Notes under the pieces: model-generated
Database searches by the model: none
Told to the model about the DNA's origin: nothing
The model's input: the letters and a program-made list of their open reading frames with translations, nothing else
In this document: one piece after another, positions 34,645 through 43,440 of the stretch
How the letters are laid out: each line of letters opens with the position of its first letter
How positions within the stretch are numbered: the stretch's first letter is position 1
Program-made: the position numbers and the translations under genes
Assembly (NCBI GenBank): GCA_014650475.1
Contig: BMVA01000001.1
Coordinates: forward strand, 310,001 to 374,000
Origin: Streptomyces albogriseolus
Lineage (GTDB): Bacteria; Actinomycetota; Actinomycetes; Streptomycetales; Streptomycetaceae
DNA length: 64,000 nt
Direction of reading: 5' to 3'

Positions 34645-35559
34645 TCAGCGGTAGCCGGTGACGTCGGCGGGGCGGCCCGCGTCCTGCACCTCGACCAGGT
34701 AGCGCCAGGCGTCGGGGCGGCTGCCGTCGAGGTCGGTGAAGCCGTACTCCTGGGCGAGGCTCCCGCTGGACACGGAGGCGCCGTTGAAGCGGGCCACGCC
34801 GGGGTCGGCGGCGAGCGCGGCGACGGCGCGGCCCGCATAGCGCGGGGTCTCGGAGATGGCGAAGTGCGGCGCCTTCTCCAGCGCGTCGCGCCAGTTGTCC
34901 TCCCGCACCCCGAAGTGGTCGAGCATGATCTCCGAGCGCAGCCACCCGGGGGTGAGCGCGACGGCGGTCGCGCCGCGCGGGCCGAGTTCGTGACCGAGGG
35001 CGAACGCCATGCGCAGCACCGAGGACTTGGCGAGGTCGTAGAAGAAGGAGACCCGGTAGTGGTCGCGGTTGTAGTCCGCCGTGCCGTCGGTCACCTCGAC
35101 GACCAGCCCGCCCGGGTGGCGCAGCAGCAGCGGCAGGGCGTGGTGGCTGGTGATCGCGTGGGTCTCCACCGCGAGGCGCAGCAGCCGCAGCCCCTTGTCG
35201 AGGTCGTGCTCCCAGACGGGCGCGTCCCACTCGAAGAGGGTCTCGCCGCCCCAGATGTCGTTGACGAGGACGTCGAGACGGCCCTGTTCGGCGGCGATCC
35301 GGTCGACGAGCGCCTTCACCTGGGCCGGGTCCAGGTGGTCGGTGGGGACGGCGACGCCCCGGCCGCCCGCCCCGGTGATCAGGTCCGCGGTGTCCTCGAT
35401 CGTCTCGGGCCGGTCGTACTCGGAGCGGCGGGCGCGGGTGGTGCGGCCCGTGACGTACACGGTGGCGCCCGCCGCGCCGAGTTCCACGGCGATGCCCCGT
35501 CCCGCTCCCCGGGTCGCCCCGGCCACCAGCGCGACCTTGTTCCGCAACGGCTGTGTCAT
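34645..35559 (-). CDS. Short-chain dehydrogenase/reductase (DHRS1-like)
   Basis: A 304-residue SDR with GGGA-type ribosome site before the ATG at 35559. Cofactor motif AGATRGAGRGIA, and an Arg after strand 2 (VTGRTTRARR) points to NADP(H). The active-site motif is YDLAK within RVSFFYDLAKSS. NDIWGGE replaces the usual NNAG. The C-terminus is longer than in the neighbouring SDR and ends EVQDAGRPADVTGYR. Substrate unknown. Confidence 0.87.
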   Translation of the reverse strand: MTQPLRNKVALVAGATRGAGRGIAVELGAAGATVYVTGRTTRARRSEYDRPETIEDTADLITGAGGRGVAVPTDHLDPAQVKALVDRIAAEQGRLDVLVNDIWGGETLFEWDAPVWEHDLDKGLRLLRLAVETHAITSHHALPLLLRHPGGLVVEVTDGTADYNRDHYRVSFFYDLAKSSVLRMAFALGHELGPRGATAVALTPGWLRSEIMLDHFGVREDNWRDALEKAPHFAISETPRYAGRAVAALAADPGVARFNGASVSSGSLAQEYGFTDLDGSRPDAWRYLVEVQDAGRPADVTGYR

Positions 35560-35720
35560 GTGTTCCCGGCCTTCCGTTCCCGTGTCCCGTCCGACGACGA
35601 AGACGAGCCTGACGGGTAAGCCGGACATCCTCTGTCGTCTTTTCGGCGAGGACCGTCCGGCGCGCCGGCGGGTTCACCCGCCACGCGCCCGCCGGTGCGT
35701 CCGGGCGCGTGGCGTCCCGC

Positions 35721-36350
35721 TCAGTGGCCCCGGGCGATCCACTCGTCCAGGTGCGGGGCCTCGGCGCCGATCGTGGTCGGGTCGCCGTGGCCGGTGAGCA
35801 CCTTCGTCCCGGGCGGCAGGGTGAGCAGCCGGTCCCGGATGGAGTCGATGATCGTCGGGAAGTGCGAGAAGGAACGTCCGGTGGCGCCGGGCCCGCCCTG
35901 GAAGAGGGTGTCGCCGGTGAACACGGTGCCCAGCCCCGGGTCGTACAGGCAGACCGCGCCCGGCGCGTGTCCGGGGGTGTGCAGCACGGTGAGGTCGGCG
36001 CCGCCGGCCTCGATGACCTGCCCGTCGGCCAGCCAGGCGTCGGGGTCGCGGTCCGGGTGGGTCTGCTTCCACAGCGTGAGGTCGTCGGGGTGCAGCCAGA
36101 TCATGGCGCCGGTGCGCTCGGCGAGGGCGGGGGCGGCGTCGATGTGGTCGTTGTGGGCGTGGGTGCACACGATGGCGGTCAGGCGCCGGTCGCCCACCGC
36201 CTCGGCGATGGCGTCGGCGTCGTGGGCGGCGTCGATGACGACGGCCTCGTGGTCGTCGCCCACGATCCACACGTTGTTGTCGACGTCCCAGGTGCCGCCG
36301 TCGAGGCTGAACCGGCCGGAGGTGACGAGCCGTTCGATGCGGGCGGTCAT
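35721..36350 (-). CDS. Metallo-beta-lactamase fold hydrolase paired with MscR
   Basis: A 209-residue MBL-fold hydrolase with the metal motif THAHNDHID (HxHxDH) near residues 62-70, HTPGHAPG, FTGDTLF and GHGDPTT. Its start codon overlaps the stop codon of mscR by one base (TGATG), so the two are translationally coupled. The pairing and glyoxalase II-like fold suggest it hydrolyses S-formylmycothiol, the product of MscR, to formate and mycothiol. This role is inferred, not shown in the sequence. Confidence 0.87.
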   Translation of the reverse strand: MTARIERLVTSGRFSLDGGTWDVDNNVWIVGDDHEAVVIDAAHDADAIAEAVGDRRLTAIVCTHAHNDHIDAAPALAERTGAMIWLHPDDLTLWKQTHPDRDPDAWLADGQVIEAGGADLTVLHTPGHAPGAVCLYDPGLGTVFTGDTLFQGGPGATGRSFSHFPTIIDSIRDRLLTLPPGTKVLTGHGDPTTIGAEAPHLDEWIARGH

Positions 36351-37435
36351 CACAGCACCACCACCGAGCGCAGCACGTCGCCGCGGTGCATCCGCTCGAA
36401 CGCCTTCTCCACCTCGTCCAGGGCGATGGTCTCGGTGACGAACGCGCCGAGGTCCAGGCGGCCCTGGAGGTGCAGGTCGATCAGCATCGGGAAGTCGCGG
36501 GACGGCAGACAGTCGCCGTACCAGGAGGACTTGAGGGAGCCGCCACGGCCGAAGACGTCGAGGAGCGGCAGCTCGATCTTCATGTCCGGGGTGGGCACGC
36601 CGACCAGGACGACGGTGCCGGCCAGGTCGCGGGCGTAGAACGCCTGCCGGTAGGTCTCGGGGCGGCCCACGGCCTCGATGACGACGTCGGCGCCGAAGCC
36701 GCCGGTGAGGTCGCGGATCGCCTCGACGGGGTCGCTCGTGCGGGAGTTGACGGTGTGGGTGGCGCCCATGGAGCGGGCGGTCTCCAGCTTGCGGTCGTCG
36801 ATGTCCACGGCGATGATCTTCGCCGCGCCGGCCAGCCGGGAGCCGGCGATCGCCGCGTCGCCGACGCCGCCGCAGCCGATGACGGCGACCGAGTCGCCGC
36901 GGCCCACATTGCCGGTGTTGATCGCGGCGCCGATGCCGGCCATCACACCGCAGCCGAGCAGCCCGGCGACCTGCGGCGCCACGGCCGGGTCGACCTTGGT
37001 GCACTGTCCGGCGGCGACCAGGGTCTTCTCCGCGAAGGCGCCGATGCCGAGCGCCGGGGACAGCTCCGTCCCGTCGGTCAGGGTCATCTTCTGCTGAGCG
37101 TTGTGCGTGTCGAAGCAGTACCAGGGGCGTCCGCGCAGACAGGCGCGGCAATGGCCGCACACGGCGCGCCAGTTGAGGATCACGAAGTCCCCGGGCGCCA
37201 CGTCGGTCACGTCGTCGCCCACCGACTCGACGACGCCCGCGGCCTCGTGGCCGAGGAGGAAGGGGAAGTCGTCGTTGATGCCGCCCTGTTTGTAGTGCAG
37301 GTCCGTGTGGCACACCCCGCAGGCCTGGACGCGTACGACCGCCTCGCCGGGTCCCGGGTCGGGCACGACGACCGTCTCGATCCGTACCGGCTCGTCCTTG
37401 CCGGGTGCGATCACGCCGCGTACTTCCTGCGCCAT
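36350..37435 (-). CDS. mscR: S-(hydroxymethyl)mycothiol dehydrogenase
   Basis: A 361-residue zinc-dependent alcohol dehydrogenase. The catalytic zinc site is [11 protein letters not shown] and GHEAAG; the structural zinc site is [15 protein letters not shown]. The cofactor motif is [12 protein letters not shown] with Asp in AVDIDDRK (NAD+). The start [20 protein letters not shown] and [20 protein letters not shown] are characteristic of the mycothiol-dependent formaldehyde dehydrogenase. It oxidises the mycothiol-formaldehyde adduct. AAGGAG lies before the ATG at 37435. It is first in an operon with the MBL hydrolase. Confidence 0.93.
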   Translation of the reverse strand: MAQEVRGVIAPGKDEPVRIETVVVPDPGPGEAVVRVQACGVCHTDLHYKQGGINDDFPFLLGHEAAGVVESVGDDVTDVAPGDFVILNWRAVCGHCRACLRGRPWYCFDTHNAQQKMTLTDGTELSPALGIGAFAEKTLVAAGQCTKVDPAVAPQVAGLLGCGVMAGIGAAINTGNVGRGDSVAVIGCGGVGDAAIAGSRLAGAAKIIAVDIDDRKLETARSMGATHTVNSRTSDPVEAIRDLTGGFGADVVIEAVGRPETYRQAFYARDLAGTVVLVGVPTPDMKIELPLLDVFGRGGSLKSSWYGDCLPSRDFPMLIDLHLQGRLDLGAFVTETIALDEVEKAFERMHRGDVLRSVVVL

Positions 37436-37578
37436 GCTGCTGACTCCTTCGTCGGCCGGGTCCGTCTCCCCCGTCGTCTCCCGACCCTACGCGGGAATGA
37501 TCGGCTCCGCCGCCCACCGTGCGGTGCGTCCGCCCGGGCGACGTAGCCTGAACGTCCGTCCGACGCCGAGGGGGGCAT

Positions 37579-39342
37579 GTGAGCATCGCAGAGGACCGGT
37601 CCGGCCCGCCCGCCTGGCGGCTGCTGCTGTCGTACGTACGGCCGCACCGCGGGGCGCTGCTGGGCGGCGCCCTGCTGTCGCTGGTGACCGGCGCGACGGG
37701 GCTGGCGCTGCCGCTGGTGGCGCGGGAGCTGATCGACGACCTCGCGCACGACCGGGCCGTCACCGGGGCGCTGCTGCTGATGTCGGCGCTGGTGATCGGC
37801 AACACGGTGCTGGGCGCGGTGGGTTCGTACGTGCTGCGGCGCGCGGCGGAGTCGGTGGTGCTGGGGGCGCGGCGCACGCTGTCGTCGTATCTGCTGCGGC
37901 TGCGGATCGCCGCCGTGGACCGCACCAAGCCGGGCGATCTGATGGCCCGCATCACCTCCGACACCACGCTGCTGCGGGAGGTGACCACCGACTCGCTGAT
38001 CGGGCTGGGCACGGGCGGGCTCACGCTGATCGCCACCGTGGCGCTGATGGGCTACGTGGAGCCGGTGCTGCTGGCGGTCACGCTGGGCGTGCTCGCGCTG
38101 GCGGGGACGCTGCTCGGGGTGGTCGTGCCGCGGATCCGGCGGGCGTCGAAGCAGGCGCAGGACGCGGTGGGCGTGATGGGGGCGACGCTGGAGCGGGTGC
38201 TGGGCGCGCTGCGCACGGTGAAGGCGTCCGGCGCCGAGCCGCGGGAGGAGCGGAGGCTGCACGACGCGGCGCGCGAGTCGTGGCGGATGAGCGTGCGGGC
38301 CGCCAAGTGGTCGGCCGCGGCGGGCAACACGGCGGGGCTGGCGATGCAGCTCGCGTTCATCACGGTGCTGGCGGTGGGCGGGGCGCGGGTGGCGACCGGG
38401 GCCATCGACATCGGGACGCTGGTGGCGTTCCTGCTGTTCGTGTTCTACCTGATGGCGCCGATCTCGCAGGTCGTCGGCGCGGTCACGCAGTACCAGGCGG
38501 GCAGCGCGGCGCTCGCCCGGATCCAGGAGGCGCTGCTGCTGCCCGCCGAACCGGCGGCGCCGCCCGCCGCGCTGCCGTCGCCCGGCGCCGCGCCGGCGGC
38601 CGTCGCCTTCGAGGACGTACGGTTCCGCTACGCCGACGACCTGCCCTACGTTCACCACGGGGTGACGTTCACGGTGCCCGCGCAGGGGCTGACCGCGTTC
38701 GTCGGGCCGTCCGGCGCGGGCAAGACCACGGTGTTCTCCCTCATCGAGCGGTTCTACGACCCGGAGTCCGGCGTGATCACCGTCGACGGCCGGAACCTCG
38801 CCGAGTGGGACCTGCCGGAGCTGCGGGCGGCGATCGGGTACGTCGAGCAGGACGCGCCCGTGCTGTCGGGTTCCCTCCGGGACAACCTGCTGCTGGGCAA
38901 CCCGGACGCGGACGGGAGCACGCTGACGCGGGTGCTGAAGACGACCCGGCTGGACGGGCTCGTCGCCCGGCTGCCGCAAGGGCTCGACACCCTCGTCGGC
39001 CACCGCGGCACCAAGCTGTCCGGCGGCGAACGCCAGCGGGTCGCCATCGCCCGCGCGCTGCTCCGCCGCCCGCGCCTCCTCCTGCTGGACGAGGCGACGT
39101 CGCAGCTGGACGCGGTGAACGAGGCGGCGCTGCGGGACACGGTCGCGGACGTCGCCCGCACGACGACGGTGCTGGTGGTCGCCCACCGCCTGTCGACCGT
39201 GACGGCGGCGGACCGCATCGTGGTGATGGACGCGGGGCGCGTGCGGGCGGTGGGGACGCACCGGGAGCTGGTCGCCGAGGATCCGCTGTACGCGGAGCTG
39301 GCGGCCACGCAGTTCTTGGCCACGGCGGACCCGAGAGGGTGA
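37579..39342 (+). CDS. ABC exporter, fused permease and ATPase
   Basis: A 587-residue half-transporter starting at a GTG at 37579 behind GAGGGGGG. Six membrane helices in ~20-310 are followed by the ATPase: Walker [11 protein letters not shown] near 380, Q-loop YVEQDAP, signature LSGGERQR, Walker [13 protein letters not shown] and H-loop VVAHRLS. The [11 protein letters not shown] and [12 protein letters not shown] features resemble BmrA-like drug exporters. Substrate unknown. It is divergent from mscR by 143 bases. Confidence 0.9.
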   Translation: MSIAEDRSGPPAWRLLLSYVRPHRGALLGGALLSLVTGATGLALPLVARELIDDLAHDRAVTGALLLMSALVIGNTVLGAVGSYVLRRAAESVVLGARRTLSSYLLRLRIAAVDRTKPGDLMARITSDTTLLREVTTDSLIGLGTGGLTLIATVALMGYVEPVLLAVTLGVLALAGTLLGVVVPRIRRASKQAQDAVGVMGATLERVLGALRTVKASGAEPREERRLHDAARESWRMSVRAAKWSAAAGNTAGLAMQLAFITVLAVGGARVATGAIDIGTLVAFLLFVFYLMAPISQVVGAVTQYQAGSAALARIQEALLLPAEPAAPPAALPSPGAAPAAVAFEDVRFRYADDLPYVHHGVTFTVPAQGLTAFVGPSGAGKTTVFSLIERFYDPESGVITVDGRNLAEWDLPELRAAIGYVEQDAPVLSGSLRDNLLLGNPDADGSTLTRVLKTTRLDGLVARLPQGLDTLVGHRGTKLSGGERQRVAIARALLRRPRLLLLDEATSQLDAVNEAALRDTVADVARTTTVLVVAHRLSTVTAADRIVVMDAGRVRAVGTHRELVAEDPLYAELAATQFLATADPRG

Positions 39343-39376
39343 GGGCAGCGCGGTCGGCCCCGATGCGGGCCCCCGG

Positions 39377-39397
39377 CCGGCAGGCCCCGGCTGCCGG
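39377..39397 (+). terminator. Hairpin after the ABC exporter gene
   Basis: CCGGCAG/CTGCCGG 7-bp stem with a 7-base loop, 35 bases after the stop codon. Confidence 0.5.
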
Positions 39398-39496
39398 GCG
39401 CCACGCTTGCCCGGGGCCGCTCCAGGGAGGACGCTCGTAGGTGAGGCCCGCGAGGCCTGATTCCGGGCCCGGGGCCTCCCGAGGAGGTGGGTCATC

Positions 39497-39862
39497 ATGA
39501 CGACCGCGGCACAGCCCGTGTTCGGTACCGACACCCTGCGCCGGGGCATCGAGGCGGACACGCCGGAGATGCTGAAGTCGCTCTACGCGGACGACGCGGA
39601 ACTGCGCGTCGTGGACCACGTCAGCGGGCCGAGCCACCCGAAGGTGCTGCACGGCAAGGACGAGATCGCCGCGATGCTGGACGACGTCTACAGCCGCGAC
39701 ATGACGCACGCGCTGGAGGCATGCGTCATGCAGGGCGATCACGCCGCCTACTGCGAGAGCTGCCGCTACCCGGACGGCGTGCGGGTGCTCTCGGAGTCCA
39801 TGCTGACGTTGCGCGACGGCAAGATCACGGGGCAGGTGTTGATCCAGGCGTGGGACGAGTGA
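39497..39862 (+). CDS. Nuclear transport factor 2-like (SnoaL-fold) protein
   Basis: A 121-residue NTF2-like protein with GAGGAGG before the ATG at 39497. The sequence FGTDTLRRGIEADTPEMLKS and LYADDAELRVVD is the usual cone-shaped fold start, and ESMLTLRDGKITGQVLIQAW its last two strands. SnoaL-like proteins are enzymes or ligand-binding proteins; residues that would fix an activity are not evident. Monocistronic, between two terminators. Confidence 0.82.
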   Translation: MTTAAQPVFGTDTLRRGIEADTPEMLKSLYADDAELRVVDHVSGPSHPKVLHGKDEIAAMLDDVYSRDMTHALEACVMQGDHAAYCESCRYPDGVRVLSESMLTLRDGKITGQVLIQAWDE

Positions 39863-39977
39863 CACCAGGGGCCCTCGTCCTCGTCGCGTCGGCGCATTCG
39901 GGCGCCGTCGGGCGGAGGCCGGCGTTCCGCAGCGCGGACCACGCCGGGGACGCGCCCGTGTGACGCGGCGGAGGTGC

Positions 39978-40016
39978 GCCGGCGAGGACGCGCAGCCCGA
40001 CCGTGTCCTCGCCGGC
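39978..40016. terminator. Bidirectional terminator
   Basis: Perfect 12-bp stem GCCGGCGAGGAC/GTCCTCGCCGGC with a 15-base loop between convergent genes ending at 39862 and 40067. Confidence 0.75.
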
Positions 40017-40066
40017 CGGGGGTGCCGGACGGGAAGGGCCGAGCAGTCCGGCCGGCTGACTCTCCG

Positions 40067-40723
40067 TCAACCGGACGGCGTCTCCGGCGGGCGGAGGACC
40101 GCCAGGAGCTGGCGGACCAGTTCGTCCACGACCTCGTCGAGGGTGGCCTCGACCCACCCCGCGTTCCAGTCGTGCAGCAGCCCGTTGACGCTGCCGATGA
40201 AGCCGGTCGCGGCGAGGCGGTGGTCGCGGGGCGCGGCCTCACCCCGGGCGACGGCCGCATCCGCCTCGGCGCAGATCAGGTCGACCCAGCGGGCGCGGCG
40301 GGCCAGCCGCTGTTCCTCCAGGCGCGGGCTCACGCCGATGATCTCGACGAAGGCGATGCGGATGCGGCGCGGGTCGCGGGTGACGGCGGCGGCGTAGGCG
40401 CGGAAGATCGCGGCGGCGCGCTCGGCGAGCGGCGCGTCCGCCGTCCCGGCCGCCGCGGCGACCACCGCCGCCTCGGCCCAGTCGTTGACCTGGAGGTGCA
40501 GCGCGGCGAGAACGTCCTCCAGGGTGCGGAACTCCTCGTAGAACTGACGGGTGGACAGCCCGGCGGCCTCGCTGAGGGCGGCGACGGTGGTGGACCGGTA
40601 GCCGGGTCCCGCGCCGAAGAGTTCGAGGGCCGCGTCGAGGAAGCGCCGGCGCCGTTCGGCCTTCCGCTCCTCGGCGGACTTCCCGGCGTACCGGCCGCTC
40701 GGTGCGCTCAGTCTGCCCGCCAC
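40067..40723 (-). CDS. TetR/AcrR family transcriptional regulator
   Basis: A 218-residue regulator. The GTG at 40723 has AAAGGAG seven bases upstream. HTH at ~25-70 (FLDAALELFGAGPGYRSTTV, AALSEAAGLSTRQFYEEF). The C-terminal ligand domain is helical and Ala-rich. It is divergent from the secreted beta-propeller gene, and the 172-base interval holds two inverted repeats (40792-40807 and 40811-40836), so autoregulation and control of the propeller gene are likely. Confidence 0.88.
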   Translation of the reverse strand: MAGRLSAPSGRYAGKSAEERKAERRRRFLDAALELFGAGPGYRSTTVAALSEAAGLSTRQFYEEFRTLEDVLAALHLQVNDWAEAAVVAAAAGTADAPLAERAAAIFRAYAAAVTRDPRRIRIAFVEIIGVSPRLEEQRLARRARWVDLICAEADAAVARGEAAPRDHRLAATGFIGSVNGLLHDWNAGWVEATLDEVVDELVRQLLAVLRPPETPSG

Positions 40724-40791
40724 CGGTTCTCCTTTCCCCGCGTCCGGCGATTTTGTCGTGTCCGCGGTCTTGTGGAGAACCCCCGACCGTC

Positions 40792-40807
40792 CTTACTTTT
40801 CAGTAAG
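40792..40807. promoter_or_regulatory. TetR-type operator CTTACT-N4-AGTAAG
   Basis: Perfect 6-bp inverted repeat with a TTTC spacer, AT-rich against the local background, between the TetR gene and the beta-propeller gene. Confidence 0.65.
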
Positions 40808-40810
40808 TTC

Positions 40811-40836
40811 AATCTGAAAGCACGTCTGTTCAGATT
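40811..40836. promoter_or_regulatory. Second inverted repeat AATCTGAA-N10-TTCAGATT
   Basis: Perfect 8-bp arms separated by ten bases, four bases after the first operator. Either a second regulator site or part of the promoter of the propeller gene (start 40896). Confidence 0.6.
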
Positions 40837-40895
40837 CATCCTTCCGTTTTGGCATGTCCCGATCATGGTGCCCCACCCGTAGAGGAGACCCCGCC

Positions 40896-42149
40896 ATGCC
40901 GATCCGCAGCAGGCAGCTGTGCACCCTCGCCGCCGCCGTCGCCCTGACTCTCACCGCCCCCGGCGCCGTCGCGAGCGCCGCCGGACAGACTCCCTCCGCG
41001 GACCTGCGGGAGGTGCTGTTCGTGGGCAACAACTGGGACGGCACCGCCGACGTCATCGAGTCCGGCGGTGACTTCGGACGGATCGGCCGGATCAACGTGA
41101 TCCCCGACAAGGACCGGCGGATGGCCGAGATCAACGCCAACCCGGTCCGCTGGATCTACTTCATGGCCATCCGCAACACCGTCGGCGAGGGCCACGACCA
41201 GTTCGTCGACGACATGTACTCCACCCCGGACGGCACCTCGGTGGTGGTCTCCCGGCCCAGCTTCGCGGACGTCGTCTCCCTCGACCTCGCCACCGGACGC
41301 GTCAACTGGCGCTTCCCGGTGTCCGGTTACCGCTCCGACCACATGGCGGTCTCCCCCGACGGCACACGCGTCGCCGTCTCCGCCTCGACGTCCAACACCG
41401 TGCACGTCCTGGACATCGAGACCGGCGAGGAGGTCGGCGCCTTCAAGACCGGCGACAAGCCGCACGAGAACGTGTTCAGCCGGGACGGCCGGTACATCTG
41501 GAACATGTCCATCGGCGAGGTGAACACCGACCTGGACGCGCCCTGGCTGGACTGGACGAAGGGCGACCGCAAGATCACCGTCGTCGACGCCCGGACGTTC
41601 CAGCAGGTCAGGGTCATCGACATGCGGGAGCGGCTGGACGCGGCCGGCTTCACGGAGTACTCCGACGCGGTCCGCCCCGCCGCCTTCTCCCCCGACGAGT
41701 CGAAGCTGTACTTCCAGGTGTCGTTCTTCAACGGCTTCTTCGAGTACGACGTCGCCACCGACCGGATCAGCCGCGTCAAGACCCTGCCGAAGAACCCGGC
41801 CACCGGCGAGGACCGCACCACCTGGGTCAACGACTCGCGCCACCACGGCATCACCATGAAGCCCGACGGCGCCAAGCTGTGCGTGGCGGGCACCATGGAC
41901 GACTACGCGACCGTCGTCGACCGCGACACCTTCGAGCACGGCCCGCTGGTCCCCGTCTCCAAGCCGTACTGGGCGACCGTCAGCGGCGACGGGAAGTCCT
42001 GCGTGGTCTCCGAGAGCGGCGCCGACCGGGTCACCGCGATCGACTTCGCGACCGGCGGGAAGACCGTGTCCGTCCCGGTCGGCGACCACCCGCAGCGGGT
42101 GCGTCTCGGGCAGGTGCGGGAGGGCTGGACCGGTCCCTCGGGCGGCTGA
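40896..42149 (+). CDS. Secreted YVTN-type beta-propeller protein
   Basis: A 417-residue exported protein with GAGGAG before the ATG at 40896 and a signal peptide in residues 1-29 (ending AVASAAG). The mature part has repeated propeller blades of the YVTN/YncE type: DDMYSTPDGTSVVVSRPS, DHMAVSPDGTRVAVSAS, FKTGDKPHENVFSRDGRYIW, AAFSPDESKLYFQVS, and GDHPQRVRLG at the end, about seven blades. There is no catalytic motif. It may bind a ligand or wall component, or act as an accessory to an exported enzyme. A divergent TetR gene probably regulates it. Confidence 0.85.
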   Translation: MPIRSRQLCTLAAAVALTLTAPGAVASAAGQTPSADLREVLFVGNNWDGTADVIESGGDFGRIGRINVIPDKDRRMAEINANPVRWIYFMAIRNTVGEGHDQFVDDMYSTPDGTSVVVSRPSFADVVSLDLATGRVNWRFPVSGYRSDHMAVSPDGTRVAVSASTSNTVHVLDIETGEEVGAFKTGDKPHENVFSRDGRYIWNMSIGEVNTDLDAPWLDWTKGDRKITVVDARTFQQVRVIDMRERLDAAGFTEYSDAVRPAAFSPDESKLYFQVSFFNGFFEYDVATDRISRVKTLPKNPATGEDRTTWVNDSRHHGITMKPDGAKLCVAGTMDDYATVVDRDTFEHGPLVPVSKPYWATVSGDGKSCVVSESGADRVTAIDFATGGKTVSVPVGDHPQRVRLGQVREGWTGPSGG

Positions 42150-42305
42150 CCCGCCCCGGACGCGGGACGCCGGTGGTCCCGCACCGCCCGTCCACCACTC
42201 GAATCCCGTCCGGGATGTGTGAGTCTCACGGGTAGGGGTAGTCGCCGCGTATCACCTCCGATCGATGGAAGGGGGTCCGTGGAAAAGTCGCATCACTCGC
42301 AGCGC

Positions 42306-42338
42306 CCGGGCCGTTTCCACCGAGACGAAGCGGCCCGG
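42306..42338. terminator. Bidirectional terminator
   Basis: 12-bp stem CCGGGCCGTTTC/GAAGCGGCCCGG (one G-U pair as RNA), 9-base loop, between genes converging from 42149 and 42361. Confidence 0.7.
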
Positions 42339-42360
42339 ACGTCAGCGCGGCGGCAGGGTG

Positions 42361-42898
42361 TCATTCCGGGTGCTGATCTTGGGCGTACGCGTCCGTCGTC
42401 GAGATGACCAGCAGCTTCGTGACGGTGCCGTCGTCGCCGGTCACGTCCCGTACGTGCCGGAAACCCAGGCGGCGGCACAGGGCCAGGCTGGGGGTGTTGT
42501 CGGCGCCGACCATGCCGTAGGCCTCTTTCAGGCCCAGGTCGTCCGCGGCGTGGCGCAGCAGGCCGCGGACCACTTCGGTGCCCAGCCCTCGGCCCCAGTA
42601 CGCAGGCGCGAGGGCGGCGATCAGCTCGTGTCCGTCGACGTTTCCGGTCTTCTTCACCTCCGCGTGTCCGACGAAGGTCTCCCCCTGCCACACCCCCCAC
42701 ACGTCGAACAGGCGTTGCGGGTAGACGTCGGTGAGGATGGCGCGGAACAGCGTGCGGATGTCCGCCTCGGGCACGCGTTCCTGGCCCATCCAGCGGCAGA
42801 CCTCCTCGTCGCGCAGCAGCTCCACGAAGGCGTCCTCGTCCTCGGGGCGGTAGGGGGCGGAACGTGAGTCGTTCGGTGTGCAGGACCGGCGTGGTCAT
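42361..42898 (-). pseudogene. GNAT acetyltransferase, frameshifted in a C5 run near the start
   Basis: The ATG at 42898 has a strong GAGGAG site and encodes MTTPVLHTERLTFRP, the standard start of a RimJ/RimL-like GNAT enzyme. Immediately after it a run of five C (G5 at 42853-42857 on the plus strand) shifts the frame. With four C the reading continues as YRPEDEDAFVELLRDEEV into the remaining 154 codons, which hold the acetyl-CoA loop YWGRGLGTEVVRGLL and the end DNTPSLALCRRLGFRHV. The rest is intact and well conserved in character. This is either a recent inactivation or a base-calling error in a homopolymer. Confidence 0.82.
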
Positions 42899-42931
42899 CA
42901 GGGCTCCTCGGGACATGCGGGAAGGACGGCG

Positions 42932-42978
42932 GGACCGGGCCGGGGCATGCGGCAGTGACTCGCATCCCGGCCCGGTCC
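42932..42978 (-). terminator. Strong hairpin left from the decayed operon
   Basis: Arms of about 18 bases pair with a 2-base bulge (GACCGGGCCGGG...ATGCG with its complement) around CAGTGACT. It lies just past the stop codon of the adenylation-domain remnant and upstream of the GNAT start. Confidence 0.65.
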
Positions 42979-43000
42979 TTCGTGCCTCCGCGCGAGCGCG

Positions 43001-43185
43001 TCAGGCTTCGGCGTTCTCCATGCGCTCCCGCAGACTGCGGGGACGTAGCCGATGAGCCGGCCGCGGCCCGGGTCCTGGTCACGGACCACGACGACGGCCT
43101 CGCGGACCTGCGGGTCCCGGGTCAGGGCGGCCTCGATCTCGCCGGGTTCGATGCGGAAGCCGCGCACCTTGACCTGCCGGTCGAG
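43001..43185 (-). pseudogene. Fragment of an NRPS adenylation domain C-terminus
   Basis: The minus strand from 43185 to 43042 encodes [20 protein letters not shown] and [20 protein letters not shown], then GRLIGYV. The [17 protein letters not shown] block is core motif A8 of AMP-forming adenylation domains. Nothing of motifs A1-A7 or A10, and no carrier protein, is present. Downstream the frame changes and a short tail ([12 protein letters not shown]) ends at a TGA at 43001, so at least one more junction lies at ~43042. The piece abuts the beta-lactamase-like fragment without a gap. Confidence 0.85.
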
Positions 43186-43439
43186 AGGTAGCGGGAGGCG
43201 GTGGTGCCGACGGCGCTGTCGGAGTCGGGCCCGGTGGGGAGGCCGGCGGTGTGACTCAGGAGGTGACGGGTCGTCACATCGGTTGACTCGCCGGGTAAGT
43301 CGGGCAGGAGGTCGCTGACGGGTTCGTCCAGGTCGAGGTCGCCGTCATCGGCGAGGAGCAGGACGGCGGTGGCGGTGGCGACCTTGGTGACGGAACCCAA
43401 GGGCACGGCCGTCCGCGCGGTGAACGCGGTGTTCCTCAC
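43185..43439 (-). pseudogene. Fragment of a serine beta-lactamase-like gene
   Basis: From 43439 to 43185 the minus strand encodes 85 residues with the catalytic SxxK motif in [20 protein letters not shown] and with [16 protein letters not shown], typical of class C beta-lactamase/D-alanyl carboxypeptidase-like proteins, often found in natural-product clusters. The N-terminal ~40 residues and everything after SRYL (including the YxN and KTG motifs) are missing. Leu48 is encoded by TTA, the rare bldA-dependent codon. Both ends are sharp joins to other gene remnants. Confidence 0.83.
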
Positions 43440-43440
43440 G

